Part shown: piece by piece, positions 50,812-60,593 of the stretch
Layout of the letters: every line of letters begins with the position of its first letter
How positions within the stretch are numbered: the stretch's first letter is position 1
Source of the DNA: Pseudomonas alcaliphila JAB1
Lineage (GTDB): Bacteria > Pseudomonadota > Gammaproteobacteria > Pseudomonadales > Pseudomonadaceae
Reading direction: 5' to 3'
Length of the DNA: 64,000 bases
Assembly: GCF_001941865.1 (NCBI RefSeq)
Contig: NZ_CP016162.1
Location: 1,116,001-1,180,000 of the forward strand
The notes under the pieces: generated by a model
Told to the model about the DNA's origin: nothing
The model's input: only the letters and a program-made list of their open reading frames with translations
Database searches by the model: none
Program-made: the position numbers and the translations under genes

Positions 50812-51378
50812 TTACGCGTCCTGCGCCTGCTCGATCAGCAGGCGACGGGTCGTTTTCAGCAGGCGGTCGGACAGCTCCGTGTCCTTGACGCTGCGCGATA
50901 GCAACAGGGCGCCGACCATGCTCGAGAGCAGCAGTACGCTCTGCTCGGCGGCATCATCGCCGCCGAGGTTGTCCTCGATCATGGCCAGACGGTCGCGCAC
51001 CAGGGCGTCGGTGGTTTCGCTGGCCTCGCCACGTTGACCCAGCTCGGCGGACATGGTCGGCAGCGGGCAGCCACTGCCGGGGTTGGCGCGATGCGCGCTG
51101 GACAGGTAGCTGGCGATAAAGCGTGGCAGCGGTGCCTCGGCATCCTTGGCCAGCGCCTCGGTGCTGCGGGAAAGTTCCTCCACCGCATGGCGCAGGGCGT
51201 TTTCCACCAGATCGTCCTTGGACTTGAAGTGGGCATAGAAACCGCCGTGGGTCAGGCCCAGTGCCTTCATCAGCGGTTGCAGGCCGGTGGCGCCGACGCC
51301 ATCGCGGCGAAAGCGCAGGGCCGCCTCCTCGATGATGCGTTGGTGGGTCTTGGCCTTGTGGTCTTCCGAATAGCGCAT
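50812..51378 (-). CDS. TetR-family transcriptional regulator
   Basis: A 188-residue repressor. The N-terminal helix-turn-helix runs THQRIIEEAALRFRRDGVGA, then MKALGLTHGGFYAHFKSKDDLV; a helical ligand-binding domain follows. It reads in the same direction as the thioesterase gene upstream (30-base gap), so both may be one unit that is divergent from the MFS gene, with a shared operator-like motif between. Confidence 0.92.
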   Translation of the reverse strand: MRYSEDHKAKTHQRIIEEAALRFRRDGVGATGLQPLMKALGLTHGGFYAHFKSKDDLVENALRHAVEELSRSTEALAKDAEAPLPRFIASYLSSAHRANPGSGCPLPTMSAELGQRGEASETTDALVRDRLAMIEDNLGGDDAAEQSVLLLSSMVGALLLSRSVKDTELSDRLLKTTRRLLIEQAQDA

Positions 51379-51407
51379 GGGCTTTCTCGTCTATCAGATG
51401 CTGGCTG

Positions 51408-51977
51408 TCATCTTACACCTGCATCGCCGTTCTGGCGCGGCGCGTTCATGTCGAGAATCAGGCAGGTGGTGGAGGCGACGGCATAGAGCCGCTCGTCGAC
51501 ATCGTACAGTCGACCTTCGGCCAGCGCGGTGGAACGGCCGACATGGATGATGCGGCCTTCGGCGCGTACCGGACCGGCTTCACTGCGCAGCGCGCGGATG
51601 TAGCTTACCCGCAGGTCCGCGGTGGTGTAGCCCTGGCCCGTCTTGAGCAGGGTATGCACGGCGCAACCCATGCAGGAGTCGAGGAGTGTGGCGATGTAGC
51701 CGCCATGCACGCTGCCCAGCGGGTTGTAGTGGCGCTGATCTGGCGTGCCCTGGAAGACGAACAGGCCGCTGGCCCATTGCACCGGGGTGAAGTCGAGCAC
51801 GGCGTTGATCGGCGGGGAGGGCAGGTCGCCGCGGCCGATGCCGTCGAAGAAATCCATCGGCGACATGGCGGCCACCTCCGCCAGGCTGAGGGTGCCCGGG
51901 GCGGCGAGTCGATTGCGAATGGCCTGTTCCTCGGCAATCCAGGTGGCGAGGCGGGCGTCTCGGGATAAGGCGGTCAT
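51408..51977 (-). CDS. PaaI-family hotdog thioesterase
   Basis: A 189-residue protein with the hotdog signature HYNPLGSVHGGYIATLLDSCMGCA (long N-terminal extension of about 85 residues before it) and TADLRVSYIRALRSEAGPV. It probably hydrolyses an acyl-CoA; the substrate is unknown. Confidence 0.88.
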   Translation of the reverse strand: MTALSRDARLATWIAEEQAIRNRLAAPGTLSLAEVAAMSPMDFFDGIGRGDLPSPPINAVLDFTPVQWASGLFVFQGTPDQRHYNPLGSVHGGYIATLLDSCMGCAVHTLLKTGQGYTTADLRVSYIRALRSEAGPVRAEGRIIHVGRSTALAEGRLYDVDERLYAVASTTCLILDMNAPRQNGDAGVR

Positions 51978-52021
51978 GCAGGCTCCAGATAAATATGATG
52001 GACGACATTCAATGTTTCATA

Positions 52022-52033
52022 TTATGGTCGAAA
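52022..52033. promoter_or_regulatory. candidate TetR operator between thioesterase and MFS genes
   Basis: TTATGGTCGAAA matches the left operator-like motif at 49801 in 10 of 12 bases. It is in the 95-base divergent region and could act on both genes. Confidence 0.45.
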
Positions 52034-52072
52034 TATAAATAGCCGCCAGTCGCTGTCGATCGGAGTTCCGCC

Positions 52073-53272
52073 ATGCAGCCTTCCCGTGTTCTGTTGATCA
52101 TCCTGATGCTGCTCACCGCGTTGGGGGAGACCTCCACGCAGTTGCTGATTCCCGCCCTTGGTGAGCTGGAGCGCGGGCTGGAGGCCGAGCCTGGTAGCAG
52201 TCTGTTGGCGCTGTCGCTGTTCGTCGGCGCCTTTGGCCTTGGCCAGTTGCTGCTCGGGCCGCTGTCGGATCGGCTCGGGCGCCGTCCGGTGCTGCTTGCC
52301 GGGTTGAGCCTTTATCTGCTGGCGACCCTGGGCATGCTGCTGGCGCCGAACATCGACGTGCTGATCGGCATGCGCGTGCTGCAGGGGCTGGGCGCCTGTG
52401 CGGCGCTGGTGCTGGCGCGAGCCATCGTCCGTGACGTGTGGCAGGAACAGGCGGGGCCGGCCCTGGCGCTGACGGTACTGGGCATGTTCGCGGCCATCGT
52501 CCTGTCGCCGGTGGTTGGCGGCCTGCTGACCCAGTTCGGCGGCTGGCGTGCGCCGCTGCTGGCGACCCTGGTACTTGGCAGCCTGGCCTTGCTGTCAGTG
52601 CTTACCGGCTACCGCGAGAGCCATCTGCAGCGCGATCCGCAGGCGGGTCGACTCAAGGGCCTGCTGGCCAGCTACCTGCAGGTGTGGCCCAGTTGCCGCG
52701 CGCTGGCGCTGACCATTGCCTGCACCTACGGCTCGATGTTCGTCGTGGTGGCTGGTTCCTCGTCGGTGTATATCGGCCTGCTGGGGCTGAGCGCGGCGCA
52801 GTACGGGTTGACCTTCGCCCTGATCGTTTCCGGTCTGCTCGGCGGTGCGTTGTTCACCCTGCGCAACGTGCAACGCCTGGGGCCGCAGAAGGTGGTGGGT
52901 ATCGGCGTCGCGCTGGTGCTGCTCGGATCGTTGCTGACCCTGGCGACCTTCCTGCTGTTCGGCCTGTCGCTGCTGGGGCTGTCGCTGCCGCAGGTATTGG
53001 TGACGCTGGGCGGTGGCCTGCTGCTGCCGGCCGCCGTGGCTGGCGCGGTGATTCCCAATCCGCAGCGTGCCGGATTGGCTGCGGGGCTGATGGGTTTCTC
53101 GCAGATGGCCGGCGCCACCCTGGCCGGCCTGCTGCTCGGTGCCCTGCAGGATGGCTCGGCCTGGCCTATGGTTGCCTTGAATGCGCTGTTCGCCGTGTTG
53201 GCGTTTCTATTCTTCCATCTCTTGCGCGTGCGCCCAGCCGTCACGGCTGCAGTGGCCGGCAAAATTCCCTGA
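52073..53272 (+). CDS. Bcr/CflA-type multidrug MFS transporter
   Basis: A 399-residue protein with 12 helices. GQLLLGPLSDRLGRRPVLLAG is the loop 2-3 motif of the drug-efflux MFS branch, and VLQGLGACAALVLARAIVRDV the Bcr/CflA signature. Expected to be an inner-membrane proton-driven efflux pump. It is divergent from the thioesterase-tetR pair. Confidence 0.9.
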   Translation: MQPSRVLLIILMLLTALGETSTQLLIPALGELERGLEAEPGSSLLALSLFVGAFGLGQLLLGPLSDRLGRRPVLLAGLSLYLLATLGMLLAPNIDVLIGMRVLQGLGACAALVLARAIVRDVWQEQAGPALALTVLGMFAAIVLSPVVGGLLTQFGGWRAPLLATLVLGSLALLSVLTGYRESHLQRDPQAGRLKGLLASYLQVWPSCRALALTIACTYGSMFVVVAGSSSVYIGLLGLSAAQYGLTFALIVSGLLGGALFTLRNVQRLGPQKVVGIGVALVLLGSLLTLATFLLFGLSLLGLSLPQVLVTLGGGLLLPAAVAGAVIPNPQRAGLAAGLMGFSQMAGATLAGLLLGALQDGSAWPMVALNALFAVLAFLFFHLLRVRPAVTAAVAGKIP

Positions 53273-53287
53273 TTCGAGGACAAAGCT

Positions 53288-54688
53288 ATGAGCAGCTATG
53301 ACGTGGTCATCATCGGCGCCGGCCCTGGCGGTTACAACGCGGCTATTCGCGGCGGGCAACTGGGCCTGAAGGTGGCCTGCGTGGAGGGGCGTGAAACCCT
53401 CGGTGGCACCTGCCTGAACGTTGGCTGCATGCCGTCCAAGGCCTTGCTGCATGCATCCGAACTCTACGAGGATGCTGCCGGTGGTGAGTTGAGTGCCCTG
53501 GGGGTGGAGGTCACGCCGAAGTTGAACCTGGCGCAGATGATGAAGCAGAAGGCCGATAGCGTCGAAGCGCTGACCAAGGGCGTGGAGTTTCTGTTTCGCA
53601 AGAACAAGGTGGAGTGGGTCAGGGGCTGGGGGCGGATCGATGGCCCAGGGCGAGTGCAGGTCAAGCTGAGTGAGGGCGGCGAGCGTTTGCTGGAAACCAG
53701 GAACATCGTCATCGCCACCGGCTCGGAGCCAGCACCTTTGCCGGGTGTGGAGATCGACAACGCGCGCATCCTCGACTCCACTGGCGCGCTGGCGTTGCCC
53801 GAGGTGCCGAAGCACCTGGTGGTGATCGGCGCCGGGGTGATCGGCCTGGAACTGGGCTCGGTGTGGCGCCGCCTGGGCAGCCAGGTCACGGTGGTGGAAT
53901 ACCTCGAGCGCATCTGCCCCGGTCTTGATGGCGAGACGGCCAAGACCCTGCAGCGCACCCTGGGCAAGCAGGGCATGAGTTTCAAGCTGGGCACCAAGGT
54001 CACCGGCGCGAAGACGAGCAAGTCCGGCGTGACCCTGACGCTGGAGCCGGCAGCAGGCGGCGCGAGCGAGACCCTGGAGGCCGATTACGTACTAGTGGCC
54101 ATCGGTCGACGTCCGTATACCAAAGGGCTCGGGCTGGAGAACGTCGGCCTGAGCACAGACAAACGCGGCATGCTCGTTAACGAAAAGCACCAGAGCGGCG
54201 TGCCGGGGGTGTGGGTGATCGGCGATGTCACCTCCGGGCCGATGCTGGCGCACAAGGCTGAGGACGAGGCGGTGGCCTGCATCGAACGCATCGCCGGGCA
54301 CGCCGCCGAGGTCAACTACGGGGTGATCCCCGGCGTGATCTACACCCGCCCGGAAGTGGCCAGCGTCGGCAAGGGCGAGGAGGAACTGAAGGCCGAGGGC
54401 CGTGCCTACAAGGTCGGCAAGTTCCCCTTCACCGCCAACAGCCGGGCGAAGATCAACCACGAGACCGAAGGCTTCGTAAAGATTCTCGCCGACGCCAATA
54501 CCGACCAGATTCTCGGCGTGCACATGATCGGCCCGAGCGTAGGTGAACTGATCGGCGAGTATTGCGTGGCCATGGAGTTCTCCGCCTCGGCCGAGGACAT
54601 CGCGCTGACCTGCCACCCGCACCCGACCCGTTCCGAGGCAGGGCGCCAGGCGGCGATGGGTGTGCATGGCTGGACCATGCAGGCCTGA
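53288..54688 (+). CDS. lpd: dihydrolipoyl dehydrogenase
   Basis: A 466-residue FAD disulfide oxidoreductase. The redox-active Cys pair is in [15 protein letters not shown] (about 45-50), the NAD-binding loop is [16 protein letters not shown] and the catalytic His-x-x-x-x-Glu is CHPHPTRSE near the end. It is not next to sucAB or aceEF here, so it is one of the extra Lpd copies that Pseudomonas carries. It lies 15 bases after the MFS stop. Confidence 0.95.
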   Translation: MSSYDVVIIGAGPGGYNAAIRGGQLGLKVACVEGRETLGGTCLNVGCMPSKALLHASELYEDAAGGELSALGVEVTPKLNLAQMMKQKADSVEALTKGVEFLFRKNKVEWVRGWGRIDGPGRVQVKLSEGGERLLETRNIVIATGSEPAPLPGVEIDNARILDSTGALALPEVPKHLVVIGAGVIGLELGSVWRRLGSQVTVVEYLERICPGLDGETAKTLQRTLGKQGMSFKLGTKVTGAKTSKSGVTLTLEPAAGGASETLEADYVLVAIGRRPYTKGLGLENVGLSTDKRGMLVNEKHQSGVPGVWVIGDVTSGPMLAHKAEDEAVACIERIAGHAAEVNYGVIPGVIYTRPEVASVGKGEEELKAEGRAYKVGKFPFTANSRAKINHETEGFVKILADANTDQILGVHMIGPSVGELIGEYCVAMEFSASAEDIALTCHPHPTRSEAGRQAAMGVHGWTMQA

Positions 54689-54857
54689 GAACTAGTAGGG
54701 CGCGCGGGGCCGCGCTGGTCGAGCGTCCAGGCGGTTACTTAAATTGAACGATCGCATCTGAAAAAACCGTTATGCCCACGCAGGTGGGCATCCAGAACCT
54801 AGGAATCATCTGGGCTCCCGCCTTCGCGGGAGTGACGATAAATGGCTGTTTCAGCGC

Positions 54858-54913
54858 GTAGCCCGGATGCAATCCGGGAAATGAGCGAGAGCCCCGGATT
54901 TCATCCGGGCTAC
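54858..54913. repeat. REP-type palindromic pair (GTAGCCCGGATGCAATCCGG family)
   Basis: Two inverted copies with a short spacer, directly after the DUF5064 stop. Just to the left, 54811-54837, the sequence GGGCTCCCGCCTTCGCGGGAG forms another hairpin of a widespread Pseudomonas intergenic type. Confidence 0.85.
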
Positions 54914-54914
54914 G

Positions 54915-55280
54915 TCATAGGATGTGGTCGAGATTTACCGGCTCGCCCGGTTGAACATTGAGTTTGCTGCGGATGTCGGCGAACACCTTGTCGTATTCGT
55001 CATGGCCGCGCATCACCGGGCTGGCGTTGGGGTGCAGGCCATGGCGGGCAGCGATGCGGGTGGCGACGCTGGCGAAGTTGAAGGCGACGTCGCGGTGCAG
55101 TTCGAACTCTTCCTCGAAGTGCTTGCCGTCCACCTCGCCGACCAGGCGCATGTGCAGCATCGGCCCCTGCTGCGGGTCCTTGCGGACTTCGTAGTAGAAG
55201 TCCACCGAGAAGGGCGGCAGCAGGCGCATGTGCTCGGGGCGGTCGTTATTGTCGCGGTGCAGGTGACCGGGGGTGAACAT
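54915..55280 (-). CDS. DUF5064 family protein
   Basis: A 121-residue protein starting MFTPGHLHRDN, with the beta-rich core FYYEVRKDPQQGPMLHMRLV and GKHFEEEFELHRDVAFNFAS. The family is specific to Pseudomonas and has no known function; it lies at the end of the arc region here, 12 bases downstream of arcC. Confidence 0.8.
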   Translation of the reverse strand: MFTPGHLHRDNNDRPEHMRLLPPFSVDFYYEVRKDPQQGPMLHMRLVGEVDGKHFEEEFELHRDVAFNFASVATRIAARHGLHPNASPVMRGHDEYDKVFADIRSKLNVQPGEPVNLDHIL

Positions 55281-55292
55281 GATCGTGCCCTC

Positions 55293-56219
55293 TCAGCGAT
55301 AGACGATGCCCTTGCAGTCCAGGCTGATGCGCGTGCCTGAACGACCCTGGACGATGGCTTCGATATTTTCCAGCGAACCGATCACTGCGCTGCTGCCGGT
55401 ATTGCGGGCGAACTCGCAGGCGGCCTGCACTTTCGGACCCATGGAGCCGGCGGCGAAGCCGAGCGCTTCGATGGCGTCGGGATGAGCTTCGGCGATGGAT
55501 TTCTGCGTGGGTTTGCCCCAGTCGACATAGGCAGCGTCGACATCGGTGGCGATCACCAGCAGGTCGGCATTGAGCTGTTCGGCCAGCAGCGCCGAGCACA
55601 GGTCCTTGTCGATCACCGCTTCGACGCCGCGCAGTTGGTTGCCGTCGTACATGGTCGGGATGCCACCGCCGCCGGCGCAGATCACCACGCTGCCCTTTTC
55701 CAGCAGCCATTTGATCGGGCGGATTTCGAAGATGCGCTGCGGGCGCGGGCTGGCTACCACGCGACGGAACTTGTCGCCGTCCGGGGCGATACTCCAGCCT
55801 TTCTCGGCGGCCAGGCGTTCGGCTTCCTCTTTGCTGTAGACCGGGCCGATGGGTTTGCTCGGTTTCTTGAATGCCGGGTCGGCGCTGTCCACTTCCACCT
55901 GGGTGAGCAGGGTGGCGAAGGGCACTTCGAACGGCAGCAGGTTGCCCAGTTCCTGTTCGATCATGTAGCCGATCATGCCTTCGGTCTCTGCTCCGAGCAC
56001 GTCCAGTGGGTAAGGGTTAGCCGCGTCATAGGCGTTGCCCTGCAGGGCCAGCAGGCCGACTTGCGGGCCGTTGCCGTGAGCGATGACCAGCTCGTTACCG
56101 GGTGCCACCTTGGCGATCTGCTGGCAGGCGATGCGTACGTTCTCTCGTTGATTTTCCGCGGTCATGGCTTCACCGCGGCGAAGCAGGGCGTTACCGCCCA
56201 GGGCGATGACGAGTCGCAT
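55293..56219 (-). CDS. arcC: carbamate kinase
   Basis: A 308-residue kinase: [19 protein letters not shown] start, [12 protein letters not shown] and [16 protein letters not shown] are signature segments. It makes ATP from carbamoyl phosphate, the last step of the arginine deiminase pathway. The start at 56219 has AAGGAG upstream. It is separated from arcB by 180 bases rich in REP hairpins. Confidence 0.96.
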   Translation of the reverse strand: MRLVIALGGNALLRRGEAMTAENQRENVRIACQQIAKVAPGNELVIAHGNGPQVGLLALQGNAYDAANPYPLDVLGAETEGMIGYMIEQELGNLLPFEVPFATLLTQVEVDSADPAFKKPSKPIGPVYSKEEAERLAAEKGWSIAPDGDKFRRVVASPRPQRIFEIRPIKWLLEKGSVVICAGGGGIPTMYDGNQLRGVEAVIDKDLCSALLAEQLNADLLVIATDVDAAYVDWGKPTQKSIAEAHPDAIEALGFAAGSMGPKVQAACEFARNTGSSAVIGSLENIEAIVQGRSGTRISLDCKGIVYR

Positions 56220-56241
56220 GGTGTTCTCCTTGTTCGTGTTC

Positions 56242-56397
56242 GTAGTCCGGATGCAATCCGGGGCAGTGGAACAGGCCATTCCCGGATTTCATCCGGGCTA
56301 CATGACTGCGTTGCCGGTCAGACCCTCTCCCCCGGCCCCTCTCCCATAAATGGGAGAGGGGAGACAAGCTCATCCCCGGATTGCATCCGGGCTACGT
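56242..56397. repeat. REP palindromes and GGGAGAGGGG hairpin between arcB and arcC
   Basis: A pair GTAGTCCGGATGCAATCCGG / GGATTTCATCCGGGCTAC (56242-56301), then CCCCTCTCCC-N6-GGGAGAGGGG around 56334-56361, then a half REP (CCGGATTGCATCCGGGCTAC, 56378-56397). They could stabilise or end the arcDAB message before arcC. Confidence 0.75.
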
Positions 56398-56401
56398 CAA
56401 C

Positions 56402-57412
56402 CTAAATATCAGCCAGGGTCGCCACCAGAATCGCCTTTATGGTGTGCATGCGGTTTTCCGCTTGCTCGAAGGCGATGTTCCAAGGCGACTCGAACACCTC
56501 TTCGGTGACCTCGATGCCGTTCTTCAGGTGCGGATACTGCTCGGCGATCTGCTTGCCGACCTTGGTCTCGCTGTTGTGGAAGGCCGGCAGGCAGTGCATG
56601 AACTTCACCCGCGGGTTGCCGGAGGCCTTCATGATCTCGGCATTGACCTGATAGGGCAGTAGTTCCTGGATGCGTTCGCCCCAGGCTTCCACCGGCTCGC
56701 CCATGGACACCCAGACGTCGGTATGGACGAAGTCGACGCCCTTGACCGCCTCTTTCGGGTCTTCGGTGAGCAGGATGCGTGCGCCACTTTCTTCCGCGAA
56801 CTTCTTGCAGGCGGCGACGTGTTCCTCGCTGGGCCACAGCGCCTTGGGCGCGGCGATGCGCACGTCCATGCCGAGCTTGGCGCCGATCAGCAGCAGCGAG
56901 TTGCCCATGTTGTTGCGCGCGTCACCCAGGTAGGCGTAGGCAATGTCGTGCAGCGGCTTGTCGCTGTGTTCGCGCATGGTCAGCACGTCGGCGAGCATCT
57001 GCGTGGGGTGGTACTCGTCGGTCAGGCCGTTGAACACCGGCACCCCGGCGTACTGGGCCAGTTCTTCGACGATTTCCTGCTTGAAGCCGCGGTACTCGAT
57101 GGCGTCGTACATGCGCCCGAGCACGCGGGCGGTGTCCTTCATCGACTCCTTGTGGCCGATCTGCGAGGAGTTGGGGTCGATATAGGTGACGTTGGCGCCT
57201 TGGTCATAGGCGGCGACCTCGAAGGCGCAACGAGTACGGGTGGAGGTCTTCTCGAAAATCAGCGCGATGTTCTTGCGGGTCAGGTGCTGTTGCTCGGTGC
57301 CGGTGTACTTGGCGCGCTTGAGGTCGCGCGACAGGTCGAGCAGGTAGCGCAGCTCACGGGTGCTGTGGTGCATCAGGCTTAGCAGGTGGCGGTTGTGCAT
57401 GTTGAAAGCCAT
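56402..57412 (-). CDS. arcB: ornithine carbamoyltransferase, catabolic
   Basis: A 336-residue enzyme: carbamoyl-phosphate loop STRTRCAFE (about 56-64), substrate loop [14 protein letters not shown] (about 272). Start [20 protein letters not shown] is that of catabolic ArcB. It makes carbamoyl phosphate from citrulline. Between arcA and arcB lies a hairpin at 57463-57485. Confidence 0.97.
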   Translation of the reverse strand: MAFNMHNRHLLSLMHHSTRELRYLLDLSRDLKRAKYTGTEQQHLTRKNIALIFEKTSTRTRCAFEVAAYDQGANVTYIDPNSSQIGHKESMKDTARVLGRMYDAIEYRGFKQEIVEELAQYAGVPVFNGLTDEYHPTQMLADVLTMREHSDKPLHDIAYAYLGDARNNMGNSLLLIGAKLGMDVRIAAPKALWPSEEHVAACKKFAEESGARILLTEDPKEAVKGVDFVHTDVWVSMGEPVEAWGERIQELLPYQVNAEIMKASGNPRVKFMHCLPAFHNSETKVGKQIAEQYPHLKNGIEVTEEVFESPWNIAFEQAENRMHTIKAILVATLADI

Positions 57413-57462
57413 GGTTCTCTCTCCGTTGAGAATGCTGTGCGAGGGACGCCCCTCACCCCCGG

Positions 57463-57485
57463 CCCCTCTCCCGGGGGGAGAGGGG
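57463..57485. repeat. 10-bp perfect hairpin between arcA and arcB
   Basis: CCCCTCTCCC-GGG-GGGAGAGGGG, preceded by the CCCTCACCCCCGG text. The same hairpin text occurs at about 56334-56361 between arcB and arcC. It may act as an mRNA processing or attenuation point in the operon. Confidence 0.65.
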
Positions 57486-57497
57486 TGGGCTTGGTGA

Positions 57498-58748
57498 TCA
57501 GTAATCGATGGGGTCGCGGATGATCGGGCAGGTCATGCAGTGGCCGCCGCCACGGCCGCGCCCCAGTTCGCTGGCGCTGATGGTGATGACCTCGACGCCG
57601 GCCTTGCGCAGCAGGGTGTTGGTGTAGGTGTTACGGTCGTAGCCAATGACCACGCCCGGCTCCAGGCAGACCACGTTGTTGCCGTCGTCCCACTGCTCGC
57701 GTTCGGCCTCGTAGGCGTCGCCGCCGGTTTCCACTACACGCAGTTTTTTCAGGTTGAGGGATTCGGCGACCACATCGACGAAGGGCTTGTCCTCGCGGCG
57801 TACGTCGATGCCACCGGGGCGGCTCTCGTCCGGGCGCAGGGTGAAGGGCACGATGGAGTTGGCCACTTCCGGGAAGATGGCCACCAGGTCGCGGTCGCAG
57901 AAGCTGAATACGGTGTCCAGGTGCATCGCCGCACGGGAGCGGCCGAGGCCGGCAACGATGACCTTGTCTGCCGCGCCCTTGGCGAACAGCGCACGGGCCA
58001 CCTGGCCGATGGCCTGGTGCGAGCTGCGTTCGCCCATGCCGATCAGTACGGTGCCATTGCCGATGGGCATCACGTCGCCGCCTTCGAGGGTGGCCGAGCC
58101 ATGGTCCTGATCCGGGTCGCCGTACCAGATCTCGAAGGGTTCCTCGGCGAAGTCCGGGTGGAATTTGTAGATCGCGGTGGTGAGCAGGGTTTCCTGGCGG
58201 CGTGCTGGCCAGTACATGGGATTGAGGGTGACGCCACCGTAGATCCAGCAGGTGGTGTCGCGGGTGAACTGGGTGTTGGGCAGCGGCGGGAAGATGAAGC
58301 TGGCTTCGCCGAGGTAGGCGTTGAACATCTTCGCCGCCTCGGAGTCCTTGTGCCTGGCCAGGTCGGCGCCGGACACGCCGCCGATGAGGAACTCGGCGAT
58401 GCGCCGTGGCTCCAGGGATTCGACGAAATCACGCACCTCTGTCAGCAGGCCAAGGCCGACGCTGTTGGCGGTGATTTTGCGATCGAGAATCCATTTCAGC
58501 GCGTTGGGATCGCTGACGGTCTCTTCCAGCAGGTTGTGCATCTCCACCACTTCGACGCCGCGTTCGCGCATCTTGGTCATGAAGTCGAAGTGGTCGCGTT
58601 TGGCCTGGGATACCCAGATCACATCGTCGAACAGCAGTTCATCGCAGTTGGCTGGGGTCAGGCGCAGGTGGGCGAGGCCTGGCGAACAGACCATCACCTT
58701 GTGCAGTTTGCCGGCTTCGGAATGAACGCCGAGGGGCTTCTTGGACAT
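57498..58748 (-). CDS. arcA: arginine deiminase
   Basis: A 416-residue enzyme with the guanidine-modifying fold. [11 protein letters not shown] carries substrate ligands, and the nucleophile Cys is in [13 protein letters not shown] at the C-terminus. It converts arginine to citrulline and ammonia under low oxygen. It is 15 bases downstream of arcD, in the order arcD-arcA-arcB-arcC. Confidence 0.98.
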   Translation of the reverse strand: MSKKPLGVHSEAGKLHKVMVCSPGLAHLRLTPANCDELLFDDVIWVSQAKRDHFDFMTKMRERGVEVVEMHNLLEETVSDPNALKWILDRKITANSVGLGLLTEVRDFVESLEPRRIAEFLIGGVSGADLARHKDSEAAKMFNAYLGEASFIFPPLPNTQFTRDTTCWIYGGVTLNPMYWPARRQETLLTTAIYKFHPDFAEEPFEIWYGDPDQDHGSATLEGGDVMPIGNGTVLIGMGERSSHQAIGQVARALFAKGAADKVIVAGLGRSRAAMHLDTVFSFCDRDLVAIFPEVANSIVPFTLRPDESRPGGIDVRREDKPFVDVVAESLNLKKLRVVETGGDAYEAEREQWDDGNNVVCLEPGVVIGYDRNTYTNTLLRKAGVEVITISASELGRGRGGGHCMTCPIIRDPIDY

Positions 58749-58763
58749 GTCGAACTCCTTCTC

Positions 58764-60191
58764 TTACAGACTCAGGAAACCGTCATACAGCCCGTAGGCG
58801 GCGATGGCGGCACCGATCAGCACGGCGACGAAAATCAGTTTTTCCAGGCCGGTGAAAATGGGTTGACCCAGCTCGCGCTTGGCCTTGGCGAAGAGAATCG
58901 CGCCAGGGGCGTAGAGCAGCGCGGAGAGCAGCAGGTACTGCACGCCAGCGGCATACACCAGCCAGACCGCGTACAGGGTGGAGATGGCCGCGATCAGCAG
59001 GTCCTTGTTGCGCTCGCCGCCGGCGTTCTCGTAGGTCTCGCCACGTACCGCCAGCAATACCGCGTAGGCGCTGGACCAGAAGTAGGGCACGAGGATCATC
59101 GAGGTGGCCAGGTACAGCAGGCTGAGGTAGGTGGAGGCGTTGAACAGGGTGATGATCAGAAACAGCTGGATCAGCCCGTTGGACAGCCACAGCGCATTGG
59201 CCGGAACCTGGTTGGCGTTCTCCCTGCGCAGGAACTCGGGCATGGTGTGGTCGCGGGCGCTGGCGAAGAGAATCTCCGCGCACAGCAGCGTCCACGACAG
59301 CAAGGCGCCTGCCAGCGAGACGATCAGGCCGATGGAGATCAGTTGCGCGCCCCAGGGGCCGACCACCTGCTCCAGCACGCCGGCCATGGACGGGTTTTTC
59401 AGCCCGGCCAGTTCGGCCTGGGCCATGATGCCCTGGGACAGGACGTTGACCAGCACCAGGAGCAGAAGCACGCCGACGAAACCGATCACCGTGGCCTTGC
59501 CGACGTCGCTGCGCTTCTCGGCGCGAGCGGAGAAGATGCTCGCGCCCTCGATGCCGATGAACACCCAGACGGTGACCAGCATCATGTTGCGCACCTGATC
59601 CATCACGCTGCCCAGTTCGGGATTGCCGGCGCCCCAGAAGTCGGCGGTGAACACGTCGAGCTTGAAGGCGACGGCGGCGATGACGATGAACAGCGCCAGC
59701 GGCAGCATCTTGGCGATGGTGGTGACGGTGTTGATGAAGGCCGCTTCCTTGATCCCGCGCAGCACCAGAAAGTGCAGCAACCACAGCAGCAGCGAGGCGC
59801 AGATCACCGCCGGCAGGGTGTTGCCCTCGCCGAACAGCGGGAAGAAGTAGCCGAGGGTGGAGAACAGCAGCACCATGTAGCTGACGTTGCCGATCCAGGC
59901 GCTGATCCAGTAGCCCCAGGCCGAGGAGAAGCCCATGTAGTCGCCGAAGCCGGCCTTGGCGTAGGCGTACACGCCGCCGTCGAGCTCGGGCTTGCGGTTG
60001 GCCAGGGTCTGGAACACGAAGGCCAGGGTCAGCATGCCGACCCCGGTGATCAGCCAGCCGAGCAGGGTGGCGCCGGCGCTGGCGCTGGCGGCGATATTTT
60101 GCGGAAGCGAGAAGATACCGCCGCCGACCATGGAGCCGACAACCAGCGCGATCAGCGCGCCGAGGCGGAGTTTTTGCGTCGAATCAGACAT
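58764..60191 (-). CDS. arcD: arginine/ornithine antiporter
   Basis: A 475-residue APC-family transporter with 12-13 helices, start MSDSTQKLRLGALIALVVGS and GGGIFSLPQNIAASASAG (the substrate-binding unwound helix 1). It exchanges arginine for ornithine across the inner membrane for the arginine deiminase pathway. The start at 60191 has GAGG upstream. Confidence 0.96.
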   Translation of the reverse strand: MSDSTQKLRLGALIALVVGSMVGGGIFSLPQNIAASASAGATLLGWLITGVGMLTLAFVFQTLANRKPELDGGVYAYAKAGFGDYMGFSSAWGYWISAWIGNVSYMVLLFSTLGYFFPLFGEGNTLPAVICASLLLWLLHFLVLRGIKEAAFINTVTTIAKMLPLALFIVIAAVAFKLDVFTADFWGAGNPELGSVMDQVRNMMLVTVWVFIGIEGASIFSARAEKRSDVGKATVIGFVGVLLLLVLVNVLSQGIMAQAELAGLKNPSMAGVLEQVVGPWGAQLISIGLIVSLAGALLSWTLLCAEILFASARDHTMPEFLRRENANQVPANALWLSNGLIQLFLIITLFNASTYLSLLYLATSMILVPYFWSSAYAVLLAVRGETYENAGGERNKDLLIAAISTLYAVWLVYAAGVQYLLLSALLYAPGAILFAKAKRELGQPIFTGLEKLIFVAVLIGAAIAAYGLYDGFLSL

Positions 60192-60253
60192 CTCAATTAC
60201 CTCCGTGTCACAAGGGGACATAGGTATTGAGCGCGTTTGGCGAGCACAGCATC

Positions 60254-60267
60254 CTGACTTGAATCAA
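60254..60267 (-). promoter_or_regulatory. probable Anr (FNR-type) box of arcDABC
   Basis: CTGAC-TTGA-ATCAA on the plus strand matches TTGAY-N4-ATCAA except for the first base. It lies 63-76 bases upstream of arcD. With CAATAC (minus strand, 60225-60230) as -10, the box would be centred near -42, right for activation by Anr under low oxygen. The rest of the 60192-60593 gap shows no gene. Confidence 0.55.
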
Positions 60268-60593
60268 TAGCTCAGGATTCGTCAACGCACATCCATTCCT
60301 CAAGCGTTGTCGAGCCCCTGACGAGCATCAGGACTGCAGCTCCGACTGACACCATAGTTCGAACTTTTCGTTACGCAATGATGGCTAGGCGAGATGGAAT
60401 AGCGAGGAGTGAGGGAACGAACGGGGCGTTTGGCCCCGCTCGACGCGCCTGCCGGGTAGGCTGGCGCAGACCCTAAGGTCAGGAGGAGAGAACACGGCGC
60501 CGGGCGGGTAGCCCCTGCAGGCAGTTGCGCCGTGTGGGTACAGCATGCCGCGGAAAGCTTTCAGTCAGCTTTCCACGGCGTTACCGGCTGCGA

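Noticed and set aside
57540..60230. A very long open frame (896 codons) on the plus strand
   Set aside because: It runs antisense to arcA and arcD, which have full family signatures. Its Gln/Val/His/Gly-rich composition is the usual mirror of GC-rich genes.
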